Shown: positions 8,267 to 15,977 of the stretch, in pieces
Numbering within the stretch: position 1 is the stretch's first letter
Layout of the letters: each line of letters opens with the position of its first letter
Origin: an uncultured Flavobacteriaceae bacterium
Lineage (GTDB): Bacteria; Bacteroidota; Bacteroidia; Flavobacteriales; Flavobacteriaceae
NCBI GenBank assembly: GCA_938092005.1
Contig: CALKOU010000009.1
Span: 1-64,000 of the forward strand
Direction: 5' to 3'
Length of the DNA: 64,000 bases
The notes under the pieces: generated by a model
Seen by the model: the letters and a program-made list of their open reading frames with translations, nothing else
Told to the model about the DNA's origin: nothing
Databases searched by the model: none
Translations under genes and position numbers: made by a program

Positions 8267-10675
8267 ATGAAAACCGTAAATCTTGCATCTTCGAAGGGTA
8301 CCTTCAACGAATTTAAATCGGATATTCTCAACGATTATCAGATTGCAGCGCTTAGCCGTCAAGTAAGTATTTTAGGTAGAAAAGAAGTGCTTTCTGGAAA
8401 AGGAAAGTTTGGCATTTTTGGTGACGGTAAAGAGTTGGCGCAAATAGCAATGGCCAAAGTCTTTAAAAATGGAGATCACCGCTCTGGTTATTACCGTGAC
8501 CAAACGTTTATGATGGCCATTGGCGGACTAAAACCACAACATATTTTTGCTAGTGTTTACGGACATGCCGATCACATTGCAGAACCCATGTCATCGGGAC
8601 GGCAAATGGTAGGCCATTTTAATACAGACACACTTGATGAAAACGGAAATTTACTGCCGTTAGCAAAATCAAAAAATGCATTTTCAGATGTATCCTGTAC
8701 AGCTGCTCAAATGCCACGACTTTTAGGTTTGGCACATGCCTCAAAACTCTTCCGTAATGTAGCATCTATGAAAGATGAAAATCTTTCTAATGATGGTAAT
8801 GAAGTAGCCTGGGGAACTATTGGAAACGCAAGCACAAGTGAGGGACTATTCTTTGAAACGCTTAATGCTGCAGGTGTGCTACAAGTACCTATGGTAATTA
8901 GCGTTTGGGACGATGGTTACGGCATATCGGTTGACAACTCACATCAAACCGTAAAGGAAAGTATTTCCAAAGCTATGCGGGGTATGCAACGTGACGATTC
9001 GGATGCTGGTATTGAAATTATTGAAGTTCAAGGTTGGAATTATCCCGCGCTTATTGACGCTTACACACGCGCAAGCGAACTAGCACGATCTGCGCATGTT
9101 CCCGTGTTGATTCATGTTCAAGAACTTACACAACCCCTAGGACATTCTACTTCGGGTTCACATGAACGCTACAAATCGGATGAACGCTTACAATGGGAAA
9201 AAGAATTTGATTGCAACCTGACTTTCAGAAATTGGATACTCGAAAAAAAGATTGCTACTGAAGCTGAGCTTACAGCTATAGAACAAAAAGCCGCCGAAGA
9301 AGCAAAGACAGCAAAAACAACGGCTTGGAAAGCCTATCTAGCGCCTATTGAACAGGAACGTCAAGAAGCAGATGCTTTGGCACAAGCGCTTGTACATGCT
9401 GCTTCAAATCCTGATTTACTTGCAAAAGCTGCCGCTCCCCTATCCAAGAAAAATATTGCTTACCGAAAGTCTATTTATGCGGTAGTGCGAGAATTATTGT
9501 TGTTAACCCGTAACCATCCCTCAGCAAGTAGGACTGCCTTATCATATTGGTGGCAAAACAAACAACAAAATACCCAAACGCTTTACAGCGATAAGTTGTA
9601 TAACGAATACGATAACTCCTCGCTTAACATACCCACCATACCAGCCAAATACACTACAGAAAGCTCACCAGTCGATGGTCGTGTTGTGTTACGAGATAAT
9701 TTCAATGCATTATTTGAGCAGCACCCCAAACTTCTAATTTTTGGTGAGGATAGTGGTAAGATTGGCGATGTTAACCAGGGTTTAGAGGGACTGCAAGATG
9801 TTTTTGGTGATGCACGTGTCTCAGATCGTGGAATACGAGAAGCTACCATTATTGGAGAAGGAATCGGAATGGCATTTAGGGGATTGCGTCCTATTGCAGA
9901 AATACAGTATTTAGATTACGTGCTGTATGCACTACAAATTATGAGTGATGATTTGGCTTCATTGCATTACCGTACACGAGGCAAGCAACGCGCGCCGCTT
10001 ATTATAAGAACCCGTGGGCACCGTTTAGAAGGTATCTGGCACTCTGGCTCTCCTATGGGTGGGTTGGTAAGTTTACTACGTGGTATGTTTGTGTTGGTGC
10101 CGCGAAATCTCACCCAAGCAAGCGGTATGTACAACACCTTGCTCAAAGGTCAAGATCCAGCATTGGTTATTGAACCGCTTAATGGCTACCGACTCAAAGA
10201 GAAACGCCCTGAAAATTTGGGAGGTTTTACGGTTCCCATTGGTATTGCAGAGCAATTGCGAACGGGTAACGACATGACCTTGGTTTCTTATGGCTCAACA
10301 TTGCGGTTGGTACAACAAGCAGCTGAGACCTTAGCACAACTGGGTATTGACGTTGATATTATTGATGTGCAATCGTTACTTCCCTTTGACAGTACCAATA
10401 TCATTGGTGCAAGTGTGCAAAAAACAAATCGTTTGTTGGTTATAGATGAAGATGTACCGGGTGGTGGAACAGCTTATATACTAAGTCAATTACTCGAGAA
10501 ACAAAATATTTATTCGTATTTAGACAGCCAACCTGTGCTGTTAACCGCTAAAGATCACCGACCCGCTTATGGGACTGATGGAGACTATTTCTCTAAGCCT
10601 TCGAAAGAAGATATTGTGGAAGCAGCTTATGCCATTATGCATGAGGCAAAACCGAATCAGTTTCCTGCGCTGTAG
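8267..10675 (+). CDS. 2-oxoisovalerate dehydrogenase E1, fused alpha and beta subunits
   Basis: Thiamine-diphosphate E1 component of a branched-chain 2-oxoacid dehydrogenase complex, which decarboxylates 2-oxoacids from Val, Leu and Ile and transfers the acyl group to the E2 lipoyl domain. Residues 1 to about 430 are the alpha-type half: YYRDQTFM, then the TPP/Mg region GNASTSEG near 186 with VWDDGYGIS. About 458-802 is the beta-type half, starting VDGRVVLRDNF and containing GEDSGKIG, ATIIGEGIGMAFRG and IDVQSLLPFD. Alpha-beta fusions of about 800 residues are usual in Bacteroidota. The start is the ATG at 8267, as the upstream TTG overlaps the promoter element. The products feed branched-chain fatty acid primers and catabolism; the carboxylase at 15978 may act in the same leucine pathway. 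Confidence 0.92.
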   Translation: MKTVNLASSKGTFNEFKSDILNDYQIAALSRQVSILGRKEVLSGKGKFGIFGDGKELAQIAMAKVFKNGDHRSGYYRDQTFMMAIGGLKPQHIFASVYGHADHIAEPMSSGRQMVGHFNTDTLDENGNLLPLAKSKNAFSDVSCTAAQMPRLLGLAHASKLFRNVASMKDENLSNDGNEVAWGTIGNASTSEGLFFETLNAAGVLQVPMVISVWDDGYGISVDNSHQTVKESISKAMRGMQRDDSDAGIEIIEVQGWNYPALIDAYTRASELARSAHVPVLIHVQELTQPLGHSTSGSHERYKSDERLQWEKEFDCNLTFRNWILEKKIATEAELTAIEQKAAEEAKTAKTTAWKAYLAPIEQERQEADALAQALVHAASNPDLLAKAAAPLSKKNIAYRKSIYAVVRELLLLTRNHPSASRTALSYWWQNKQQNTQTLYSDKLYNEYDNSSLNIPTIPAKYTTESSPVDGRVVLRDNFNALFEQHPKLLIFGEDSGKIGDVNQGLEGLQDVFGDARVSDRGIREATIIGEGIGMAFRGLRPIAEIQYLDYVLYALQIMSDDLASLHYRTRGKQRAPLIIRTRGHRLEGIWHSGSPMGGLVSLLRGMFVLVPRNLTQASGMYNTLLKGQDPALVIEPLNGYRLKEKRPENLGGFTVPIGIAEQLRTGNDMTLVSYGSTLRLVQQAAETLAQLGIDVDIIDVQSLLPFDSTNIIGASVQKTNRLLVIDEDVPGGGTAYILSQLLEKQNIYSYLDSQPVLLTAKDHRPAYGTDGDYFSKPSKEDIVEAAYAIMHEAKPNQFPAL

Positions 10676-10746
10676 AAGAGGCAATAGTTATTAGTAAATA
10701 GCCATTAGTGAAATTCTGAAAGACTTTTGTAATCTGTCTTAAGATT

Positions 10747-10803
10747 GTCATTGAGCGTGTTCAATTCTCGATACATCCCGACGTGGCGTCGTGATACTCA
10801 TTT
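10747..10803. repeat. Intergenic REP-like palindromic sequence
   Basis: The 148-bp gap after the E1 gene holds a stretch running from TGTCATTGAGCG through TTCTCGATAC to GTGATACTCA, with a short dyad (GACG-TGG-CGTC) at its centre. It resembles the short dispersed intergenic repeats of flavobacterial genomes. Only one copy lies in this window, so the repeat status is an inference. Confidence 0.3.
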
Positions 10804-10823
10804 TACATCAAACCTTTGTCAGT

Positions 10824-11825
10824 TCAAGCAATATTATTAAGTAATTCCTGAAGTATTTCCCCCTCTGAGGTAGGAACGGCATCAACACCTTTTACAGCCA
10901 AATCCGCTTTTTTAATAATACTTAAAATCGGAACAATTGATTTTAGTGGATAGCGCCTTGCCGCTTGTTCAATTTCCCGCACAAAAAACGGATGAATTCC
11001 CAAGGCTTTTGCTACAGCATCAGGATTTTTGGAAGGCATACCGTGATAGGTCAACAGCTGCATAAAATAATTATGCAGGCTGCGAATGGTAACAAGTAAT
11101 GGATGTTGTCTGGGGTGGCGTCCAAAGAAATGGGCTATTTTATGCGCCTGTGCGACGTTACCACTTCCCAATGCTTTGCGTAGCTCAAAATTATTATACT
11201 CTTTACTAATACCAACGTGTTGTTCAACATGGTCTGCTGCTATGGTTTCCCCTGACGCAACCACAAGACAAAGCTTTTCAATTTGATTGTGTAGCGTACC
11301 CAAATCGGCACCTACGCTTTCCGCCAATACAGCTGCTGCTTTAAAATCAATGTTACGTTGCTGCTCCCGCACACGTTGATCAATCCACCCGGGTAGTTTG
11401 TCGTCGTAAAGTTTTTTAGTTTCTACGATCGTAGCGTGCTTAGCCATGCTTTTATATAGCTTTTTACGCTTGTCTAATTTTTTGTTTTTATAACAAATTA
11501 CCAGTATGGTTGAAGGCTGTGGTTGCGCTGCATAGGCTTCCAGTTTTTCTATGGTTCGGCTTAATTCATGCGCTTCACGCACCACCACCAATTGATGGTC
11601 TGCCATCATAGGAAAGCGTTTGCACACCGATGTGATTTCTTCAATCGTAGTGTCTTTACCATAGAGTATGGTTTGATTAAAATCACGTTGATCTTCGGGA
11701 AGTACGGTTTCAATAAGCAACTGACTTAATTGGTCAATAAAAAAGGGTTCATCCCCCATTAAAAAATAGATAGGAGTAAACTTCCGTTGTAAAATATCAC
11801 GCTTTGCGTTTGCGTATGCGTCCAA
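10824..11825 (-). CDS. holA: DNA polymerase III delta subunit (HolA)
   Basis: Clamp-loader subunit that opens the beta sliding clamp. The 333-residue length and sequence match the family: FTPIYFLMGDEPFFIDQ near residues 16-32, the AAA-like FPMMADHQLVVVREAHEL, and the C-terminal collar region. The start is unusual: the codon is TTG at 11825-11823. An in-frame TAA lies only five codons upstream, and the next in-frame ATG (residue 23) would delete the conserved first strand, so TTG is the best start. It diverges from the HSDR_N-like gene with about 29 bp between starts. Confidence 0.93.
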   Translation of the reverse strand: MDAYANAKRDILQRKFTPIYFLMGDEPFFIDQLSQLLIETVLPEDQRDFNQTILYGKDTTIEEITSVCKRFPMMADHQLVVVREAHELSRTIEKLEAYAAQPQPSTILVICYKNKKLDKRKKLYKSMAKHATIVETKKLYDDKLPGWIDQRVREQQRNIDFKAAAVLAESVGADLGTLHNQIEKLCLVVASGETIAADHVEQHVGISKEYNNFELRKALGSGNVAQAHKIAHFFGRHPRQHPLLVTIRSLHNYFMQLLTYHGMPSKNPDAVAKALGIHPFFVREIEQAARRYPLKSIVPILSIIKKADLAVKGVDAVPTSEGEILQELLNNIA

Positions 11826-11854
11826 TTGAAAAATAATTTAGCACTTTTGTGGTC

Positions 11855-12304
11855 ATGCAACCTTTGGCATTCCCGACCTATAGCTTCACTACCAAAAGTA
11901 GCGAAAACAAACGCTATATTTTAGATCCGATTCGAAAAAAGTTTGTGGTGCTTACACCTGAGGAATGGGTGCGCCAACATGTCATACAAGATTTGATGGG
12001 TAAAGGCATAAGCAAAACACGCTTAAGTGTTGAAAAACAAATTATGGTGATGGATCAACAAAAACGTTTTGATGTAGTGGTTGCAGGCGCAAATGCCTCC
12101 ATTGCGTTGTTGGTGGAATGCAAAGCACCTGAAGTACCCATTACGCAAGACACCTTTGATCAAATTGCCCGTTATCAACTTGCGCTTAATGCTTCTTATT
12201 TGATGCTTACCAATGGCTTACAACATGTGTATTGTCAAATTGACTACACCCAAAAATCCTATACCTTTATACCAGAACTCCCAATACGCAAATTGATGTT
12301 ATGA
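11855..12304 (+). CDS. Orphan HSDR_N-like (PD-(D/E)xK fold) protein
   Basis: A 149-residue cytosolic protein resembling the N-terminal domain of type I restriction enzyme R subunits (HSDR_N family), here as a free-standing protein with no restriction genes nearby. The nuclease-type residues are visible: FDVVV near residue 73 and LLVECKAPE near 88-96, giving the D...ExK arrangement, then a conserved QIARYQLALNASYLMLTNG. Free-standing copies beside holA are, as I recall, common in Bacteroidota; their function is not established. The start is taken as the ATG at 11855, because the GTG at 11849 adds only two residues and lies against the -7-like CACTTTTG. It overlaps the glycosyltransferase by 4 bp (ATGA). 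Confidence 0.8.
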   Translation: MQPLAFPTYSFTTKSSENKRYILDPIRKKFVVLTPEEWVRQHVIQDLMGKGISKTRLSVEKQIMVMDQQKRFDVVVAGANASIALLVECKAPEVPITQDTFDQIARYQLALNASYLMLTNGLQHVYCQIDYTQKSYTFIPELPIRKLML

Positions 12305-13251
12305 CAGTTGCCATAGCCATATTGAATTACAACGGTGCAGCGCTTTTGCAACAGTTCTTACCTGCTGTGTTGGAACACTCTGGCAATGCCAAAGTATATG
12401 TGATTGACAATGCTTCTACTGATGATTCCCTTGTGGTATTGCAAAAACATTTTCAAACGGTTACCCCCATAGTATTGCAGGAAAATTTAGGTTATGCAGG
12501 CGGCTATAACAAAGGGTTAAAACAGGTAAATGAAGATATCATTTGCTTGCTTAATTCGGATGTTAAGGTTACGCCGCACTGGCTTGCGCCTATCACTACT
12601 TTTTTGGGAGCGCATCCTGAAGTAGCCATGGTGCAACCCAAAATCAAAGATATCAACCGACCCGAATATTTTGAATATGCTGGAGCGGCTGGTGGTTATC
12701 TGGACGTTATGGGACTGCCCTACTGTCGTGGCAGGGTGGGCACTCGTTGTGAAAAAGACCTTGGACAATACAACACCAATGCACAAGTGACTTGGGCGAG
12801 CGGTGCTTGTTTAACGGTACGTAAATCGGTTTTTGATGCCTTAGGCGGTTTTGATGCGTCTTTTTTTATGCATTTTGAAGAGATTGATTTATGCTTGCGC
12901 GCACAGGCGTTGGAACATCAGGTGTGGGCGTTGGGCACCACAGAAGTTTTTCACGTAGGGGGTGCTTCTTTAGCTACTCATAATCCCAAAAAACTGTATT
13001 ACAACATACGTAACTCATTACTTACCTATACCAAAACACTCCCGCTACTCCACTTAGGTTGGGTATATGTGGCACGAGCTGCATTTGACGTAACGCTTGT
13101 TTTGTATTTTATGATACAATTGAAGTTTGATCATGCACATGCGATTATACGTGCTTACGATGCTTTTTTTGATCGTTTTCAAACAGTATTTAGTAAACGA
13201 AAACACACCCGAAACCCACTAAAATGGGTTAGTGTATTGCTGCGGTTTTAG
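12301..13251 (+). CDS. Family 2 glycosyltransferase
   Basis: Inverting GT-A glycosyltransferase of the rhamnosyltransferase-like group, 316 residues. The fold markers are ILNYNGAALL at residues 7-16, VIDNASTDDS at 34-43, the metal-binding NSD at 85-87 and a C-terminal GGFDASFFMHFEEIDLC carrying the acceptor-site acidic pair. A hydrophobic segment near the C-terminus (about 260-285) may contact the membrane. It is translationally coupled to the upstream gene by ATGA. The donor and acceptor sugars cannot be told from sequence; the lack of other polysaccharide genes suggests a lone envelope glycan step. Confidence 0.88.
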   Translation: MTVAIAILNYNGAALLQQFLPAVLEHSGNAKVYVIDNASTDDSLVVLQKHFQTVTPIVLQENLGYAGGYNKGLKQVNEDIICLLNSDVKVTPHWLAPITTFLGAHPEVAMVQPKIKDINRPEYFEYAGAAGGYLDVMGLPYCRGRVGTRCEKDLGQYNTNAQVTWASGACLTVRKSVFDALGGFDASFFMHFEEIDLCLRAQALEHQVWALGTTEVFHVGGASLATHNPKKLYYNIRNSLLTYTKTLPLLHLGWVYVARAAFDVTLVLYFMIQLKFDHAHAIIRAYDAFFDRFQTVFSKRKHTRNPLKWVSVLLRF

Positions 13252-13379
13252 GGGTTTTTATACTGTGCTACAGCGAACAACCTAAAAATTTATTTAAATT
13301 TTAACTTGCTTATTATCAAATAGTTAGGTTTGTTTTTTGTTAGGATTTTTACTACGTTAGTAGCAACAAATCTTATATT

Positions 13380-13595
13380 ATGAAAACATTACTATATACC
13401 CTTTCTTTTGTTTTGGTAAGTACTTGGGGGGTGGCGCAAAATGCCGCTAACGATTATTTTAATATAAATCAAAAAGCAAGAAAATATCCTGGTTTTGGAG
13501 TAGCTAATTATCAAGGTTTATTTAGTGGGGGGCATCCATATGTGTCGCCCCCCGCTGGCGTGAGGGTCCTCTCTCGGGGCTTTGAAAATATTTGA
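13380..13595 (+). pseudogene. Truncated secreted-protein gene (71 codons)
   Basis: Begins as a normal secreted protein: ATG, signal peptide MKTLLYTLSFVLVSTWGVAQ, then about 28 polar residues. It then runs at codon 50 into a GC-rich palindrome (13527-13553) and ends a few codons later. A -7 box TAGGTTTG at 13325-13332 with TTG at 13306-13308 suggests it once had, or still has, a promoter. The last 18 residues are read from what looks like a dispersed repeat, so I think this is the 5' end of a longer gene broken by repeat insertion or deletion. A genuine 71-residue secreted peptide is possible. Confidence 0.45.
13527..13553. repeat. Perfect 7-bp inverted repeat, GC-rich
   Basis: GGGGGGC and GCCCCCC separated by 13 bp, lying in the truncated gene at 13380. 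It is directly followed by a GCTGGCGTGAGGGTCCTC-type sequence that looks like a short dispersed element. Confidence 0.6.
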
Positions 13596-13857
13596 GTAAA
13601 TTTAAATTCTTAAACATCTACTTATGACACACAAAATCACAACTTTTTTTACGGGAATTGCCAAGATTATGAGGTACAGGACGCAGCCCTGCGCCCGCCT
13701 GAACGGAACGGGCAGGCCAGCGAGGGAAACCTCGAGCAAACCAATGTTAATGTAACACCATTATGGTAAGTGGAAATAATAAGGTTCGTCACGCGTTACA
13801 AACGCGCGCCAGAGGTATTGTTCCAAAGTTGTTGGTAGCCTCAATAACTATTGGGTA
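13596..13857. other. Poorly coding remnant region with GC-rich palindromes
   Basis: No convincing gene. It has a GC-rich patch (about 13675-13740) in AT-rich surroundings, a CGAGG-GAAA-CCTCG hairpin at 13721-13734 with a GNRA-type loop, and CGCGTT-ACA-AACGCG at 13792-13806. A 43-codon frame at 13624-13755 reads through the patch but looks accidental. Best read as debris of short repeats and a decayed gene; a structured RNA cannot be excluded. Confidence 0.4.
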
Positions 13858-14049
13858 TTAAGCCCTGTTCTTGGCTTTTTTAGTAGGTATTCTACCTTGA
13901 TTACCCATACCGTCCAAATCCATTACATCAACAGAACTGTGAGGTACTTTCTTTTCCGATTTATGTTGTTTTAAAATAATCCGTAGTAAGAAAAAGGTAT
14001 ACACCAACACGATTCCCAATCCGATAAAAAACATAAGGCTATTTGTCAT
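13858..14049 (-). CDS. Small membrane protein, 63 residues
   Basis: Starts at the ATG at 14049 (MTNSLMFFIG). A longer in-frame start at 14112 would read antisense-like sequence inside the neighbouring gene and breaks the hydrophobic pattern. One transmembrane helix spans about residues 4-26, followed by a basic cytoplasmic tail ending KKAKNRA. It overlaps the stop of the 57-residue gene at 14039 by 11 bp, so the two are translationally coupled and probably form a pair of interacting membrane subunits. The family is not one I recognise. Confidence 0.6.
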   Translation of the reverse strand: MTNSLMFFIGLGIVLVYTFFLLRIILKQHKSEKKVPHSSVDVMDLDGMGNQGRIPTKKAKNRA

Positions 14050-14212
14050 CTTTGCGTCTTTGTCTAATAGCAATGGCAAATCCCAAAATAGTAATGGGCC
14101 AGAGCCCAACATAAATGCCCTCTAACTCGTTTCCGGTAAACCATAAGAATATCGAATAAACAAAGCTTAAGAAAGCCAAAATAATTGGATAATAGGTGTT
14201 TAAAAATTTCAT
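14039..14212 (-). CDS. Small membrane protein, 57 residues
   Basis: A short gene with ATG at 14212 and TAG at 14039. It encodes MKFLNTYYPIILAF and continues to a terminal RQRRKDDK. Two hydrophobic helices (about residues 7-26 and 32-49) are joined by a short loop with ENEL-like charge and the motif EGIYVGLWP. The positive tail suggests both termini lie in the cytoplasm. Small proteins with a similar EGxxVGLW loop occur in other flavobacteria, to my recollection, without known function. It is coupled to the downstream 63-residue gene by an 11-bp overlap. Confidence 0.65.
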   Translation of the reverse strand: MKFLNTYYPIILAFLSFVYSIFLWFTGNELEGIYVGLWPITILGFAIAIRQRRKDDK

Positions 14213-14381
14213 AAAACGTAATAATTACGTTTCAATGTAGGCATTTTAAAATAAGTCATATGCTAACAGAGTAATAGAAACTAAATAACGAAAATCCCTA
14301 GTGCGCCGGCAGGCAGGCACACGAATCATCGACATGGTTGTCAGTTCGATTGAATTTTGCCATTGAAATGAGTAAAATTTG

Positions 14382-14389
14382 TATCTTTG
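14382..14389 (+). promoter_or_regulatory. -7 element TATCTTTG
   Basis: Exact TAnnTTTG with a TTG at 14357-14359, 22 bp upstream, and 20 bp before the ATG at 14410. It supports that ATG over an upstream in-frame TTG at 14338, which would lie before the promoter. Confidence 0.6.
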
Positions 14390-14409
14390 AGTTGCCCAAG
14401 AACCTATTT

Positions 14410-14865
14410 ATGAACTCATTTACCAGCGTATTAGCTTCGATAGCCTTACCCCTACTAACTGTTATTTTTAATTTTATTCAGTACCCTGCTTTTTCACAGG
14501 AAGCATCCTGTGCCGATTTTCATAATGGTGTTTTCTATGGCTACTCACAAGATGTGGATGCCTTAAAATGGGTTATTACCAGATCGGGGAATCATCAAAA
14601 AGAAACAACAATAACAACTTCTGAAAACGATAGTACAACGAACAACAACTCATTACATGAAATAATTAAGTGGGTGGACAATTGTACGTATGTACTAACA
14701 TACGATCCAACCTATGGGTTAAGTATCTATCAAAAATTTGTAAATGACTGCGGTGGGTCATTAAACAAAATCATCCGTGTAGAAGGTAATTGCTACATAT
14801 ACACCTCTACCATTACCTATGACGGAATGAACGAAACATTTGAAGGAAAAATTTGTAAAGAGTGA
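14410..14865 (+). CDS. Small secreted protein of flavobacterial unknown family
   Basis: 151 residues from the ATG at 14410, with a signal peptide of about 30 residues ending AFSQ-EAS. The mature part keeps a pattern I associate with small exported flavobacterial proteins sometimes mislabelled DNA topoisomerase IV: CADFHNGVF, an R...Q-K-E motif (ITRSGNHQKE), IIKWVDNCTYVLTYDP, and a C-terminal Cys-containing strand (GKICKE). Four cysteines probably form disulfides after export. No enzymatic motif is seen. An in-frame TTG at 14338 gives a 175-residue version, but it begins upstream of an exact promoter -7 box, so I reject it. Confidence 0.7.
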   Translation: MNSFTSVLASIALPLLTVIFNFIQYPAFSQEASCADFHNGVFYGYSQDVDALKWVITRSGNHQKETTITTSENDSTTNNNSLHEIIKWVDNCTYVLTYDPTYGLSIYQKFVNDCGGSLNKIIRVEGNCYIYTSTITYDGMNETFEGKICKE

Positions 14866-14883
14866 CTAGTAGTAGAAAAAACC

Positions 14884-15717
14884 TTACTTATCGGGCACCA
14901 TCGTAGGGCGCTGATAGGGTTGAAAGGGTTGCTTTAGCAACGAACCTACCCTACTGTTTTCTTCTTCATTTGGAAAAACGTCTACGCCATACACGATTTG
15001 CTCAGCGTCTAAGTTTTTATACGTTCCAAGTAACCTATCCCAAAGCGCAAAAATATTACCAAAATTGCTATCCGTATACGGCAACACATAATGATGGTGT
15101 ACCTTATGCATATGCGGGGTTACAATTACATAGCTTAGCACAGCGTCTAGTTTTTTGGGTAATTGGATATTGGCATGGTTAAACTGACTCAACACTACAG
15201 AAAGCGACTGATAGAGCATCACAATGCCAATAGGTGTGCCTAAGACAAACACCCCAAATAGCGTAAACGAAAAACGCACCAAACTCTCCAGCGGGTGATG
15301 ACGGTTGGCGGTCGTTGTATCCACATGATGATCAGAGTGATGAACCAAATGCACCATCCAAAGTGGCTTTACACGATGCTCAATATAATGTGCTAAATAG
15401 GCCCCCACAAAATCGAGTAACATTGCACCCAACACCACATAGAGCCAAAATGGTAAATCAATAAGGTGTAACAATCCAAATTGATGCGTTTGTACCCAAT
15501 CGGCAGTCGCTAACAGCAAAAACGCCAACACAAAGTTTACCACTATTGAAGTTATGGTAAAAAAGAAATTAGGCAACGCGTGACGCCATTTTTGGTACGG
15601 CAATCCTCGCAGGGGTAACAAACCCTCAAGTACCCAAAAAAAAGTAATACCGCCCACCAAAATAATACTACGGTGCAATGAAGGTATGGTTTCAAAATAT
15701 TGAATAATAGTCTCCAT
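14884..15717 (-). CDS. Sterol desaturase / fatty acid hydroxylase family membrane protein
   Basis: Integral-membrane di-iron oxygenase family, 277 residues. The histidine clusters that bind the two irons are all visible: H110xxxH114, H123xxHH with HSDHH to 131, H140-H141 and HMHKVHHH at 202-209. Four or five hydrophobic segments lie before and between them. Members hydroxylate or desaturate lipids such as fatty acids, sterols and carotenoids; the substrate here is unknown. Downstream of a 46-codon gene with a 23-bp gap, so the two are likely co-transcribed. Confidence 0.88.
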   Translation of the reverse strand: METIIQYFETIPSLHRSIILVGGITFFWVLEGLLPLRGLPYQKWRHALPNFFFTITSIVVNFVLAFLLLATADWVQTHQFGLLHLIDLPFWLYVVLGAMLLDFVGAYLAHYIEHRVKPLWMVHLVHHSDHHVDTTTANRHHPLESLVRFSFTLFGVFVLGTPIGIVMLYQSLSVVLSQFNHANIQLPKKLDAVLSYVIVTPHMHKVHHHYVLPYTDSNFGNIFALWDRLLGTYKNLDAEQIVYGVDVFPNEEENSRVGSLLKQPFQPYQRPTMVPDK

Positions 15718-15740
15718 GCTCCAAATATATTGATTTTGAG

Positions 15741-15881
15741 CTATTTACCGTTCAACATTCGCTGAACAGTCTCAAGTGTTGTCATCAATGTAATCTTGTG
15801 TACCGAATCGTTATACTGTCCGTTTTCAATACGGTATTCAAGTGTTTTGATAAGTGCTGAAATGGTTTGATTTTCATTCAT
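15741..15881 (-). CDS. Conserved-looking small protein, 46 residues
   Basis: ATG at 15881 and TAG at 15741. The product, beginning MNENQTISALIKTLEYRIEN and ending QRMLNGK, is soluble, helical and amphipathic, with no signal or membrane segment. Codon use is ordinary for the window and it lies 23 bp upstream of the fatty acid hydroxylase gene on the same strand. I do not recognise a family. A regulatory or subunit role is speculation. Confidence 0.5.
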   Translation of the reverse strand: MNENQTISALIKTLEYRIENGQYNDSVHKITLMTTLETVQRMLNGK

Positions 15882-15977
15882 AAATAGGCTTGCTTATATA
15901 ATTGTGCAAATTTAAAATAATATCTACAAAGGGAGATGTGAAAGCTAAATCGTACTTTTACTGCGATTTTGACAGCT

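Noticed and set aside
13624-13755. A 43-codon ATG frame in the remnant region
   Set aside because: It reads straight through GC-rich palindromes, has no promoter and gives a low-complexity basic product; more likely accidental.
13675-13760. Possible RNase P RNA fragment or group II intron domain
   Set aside because: The AAACC...GAGCAA string has faint similarity to RNase P RNA, but the conserved GAGGAAAGTCC core and the expected length of 300+ nt are missing. No catalytic domain V shape either.
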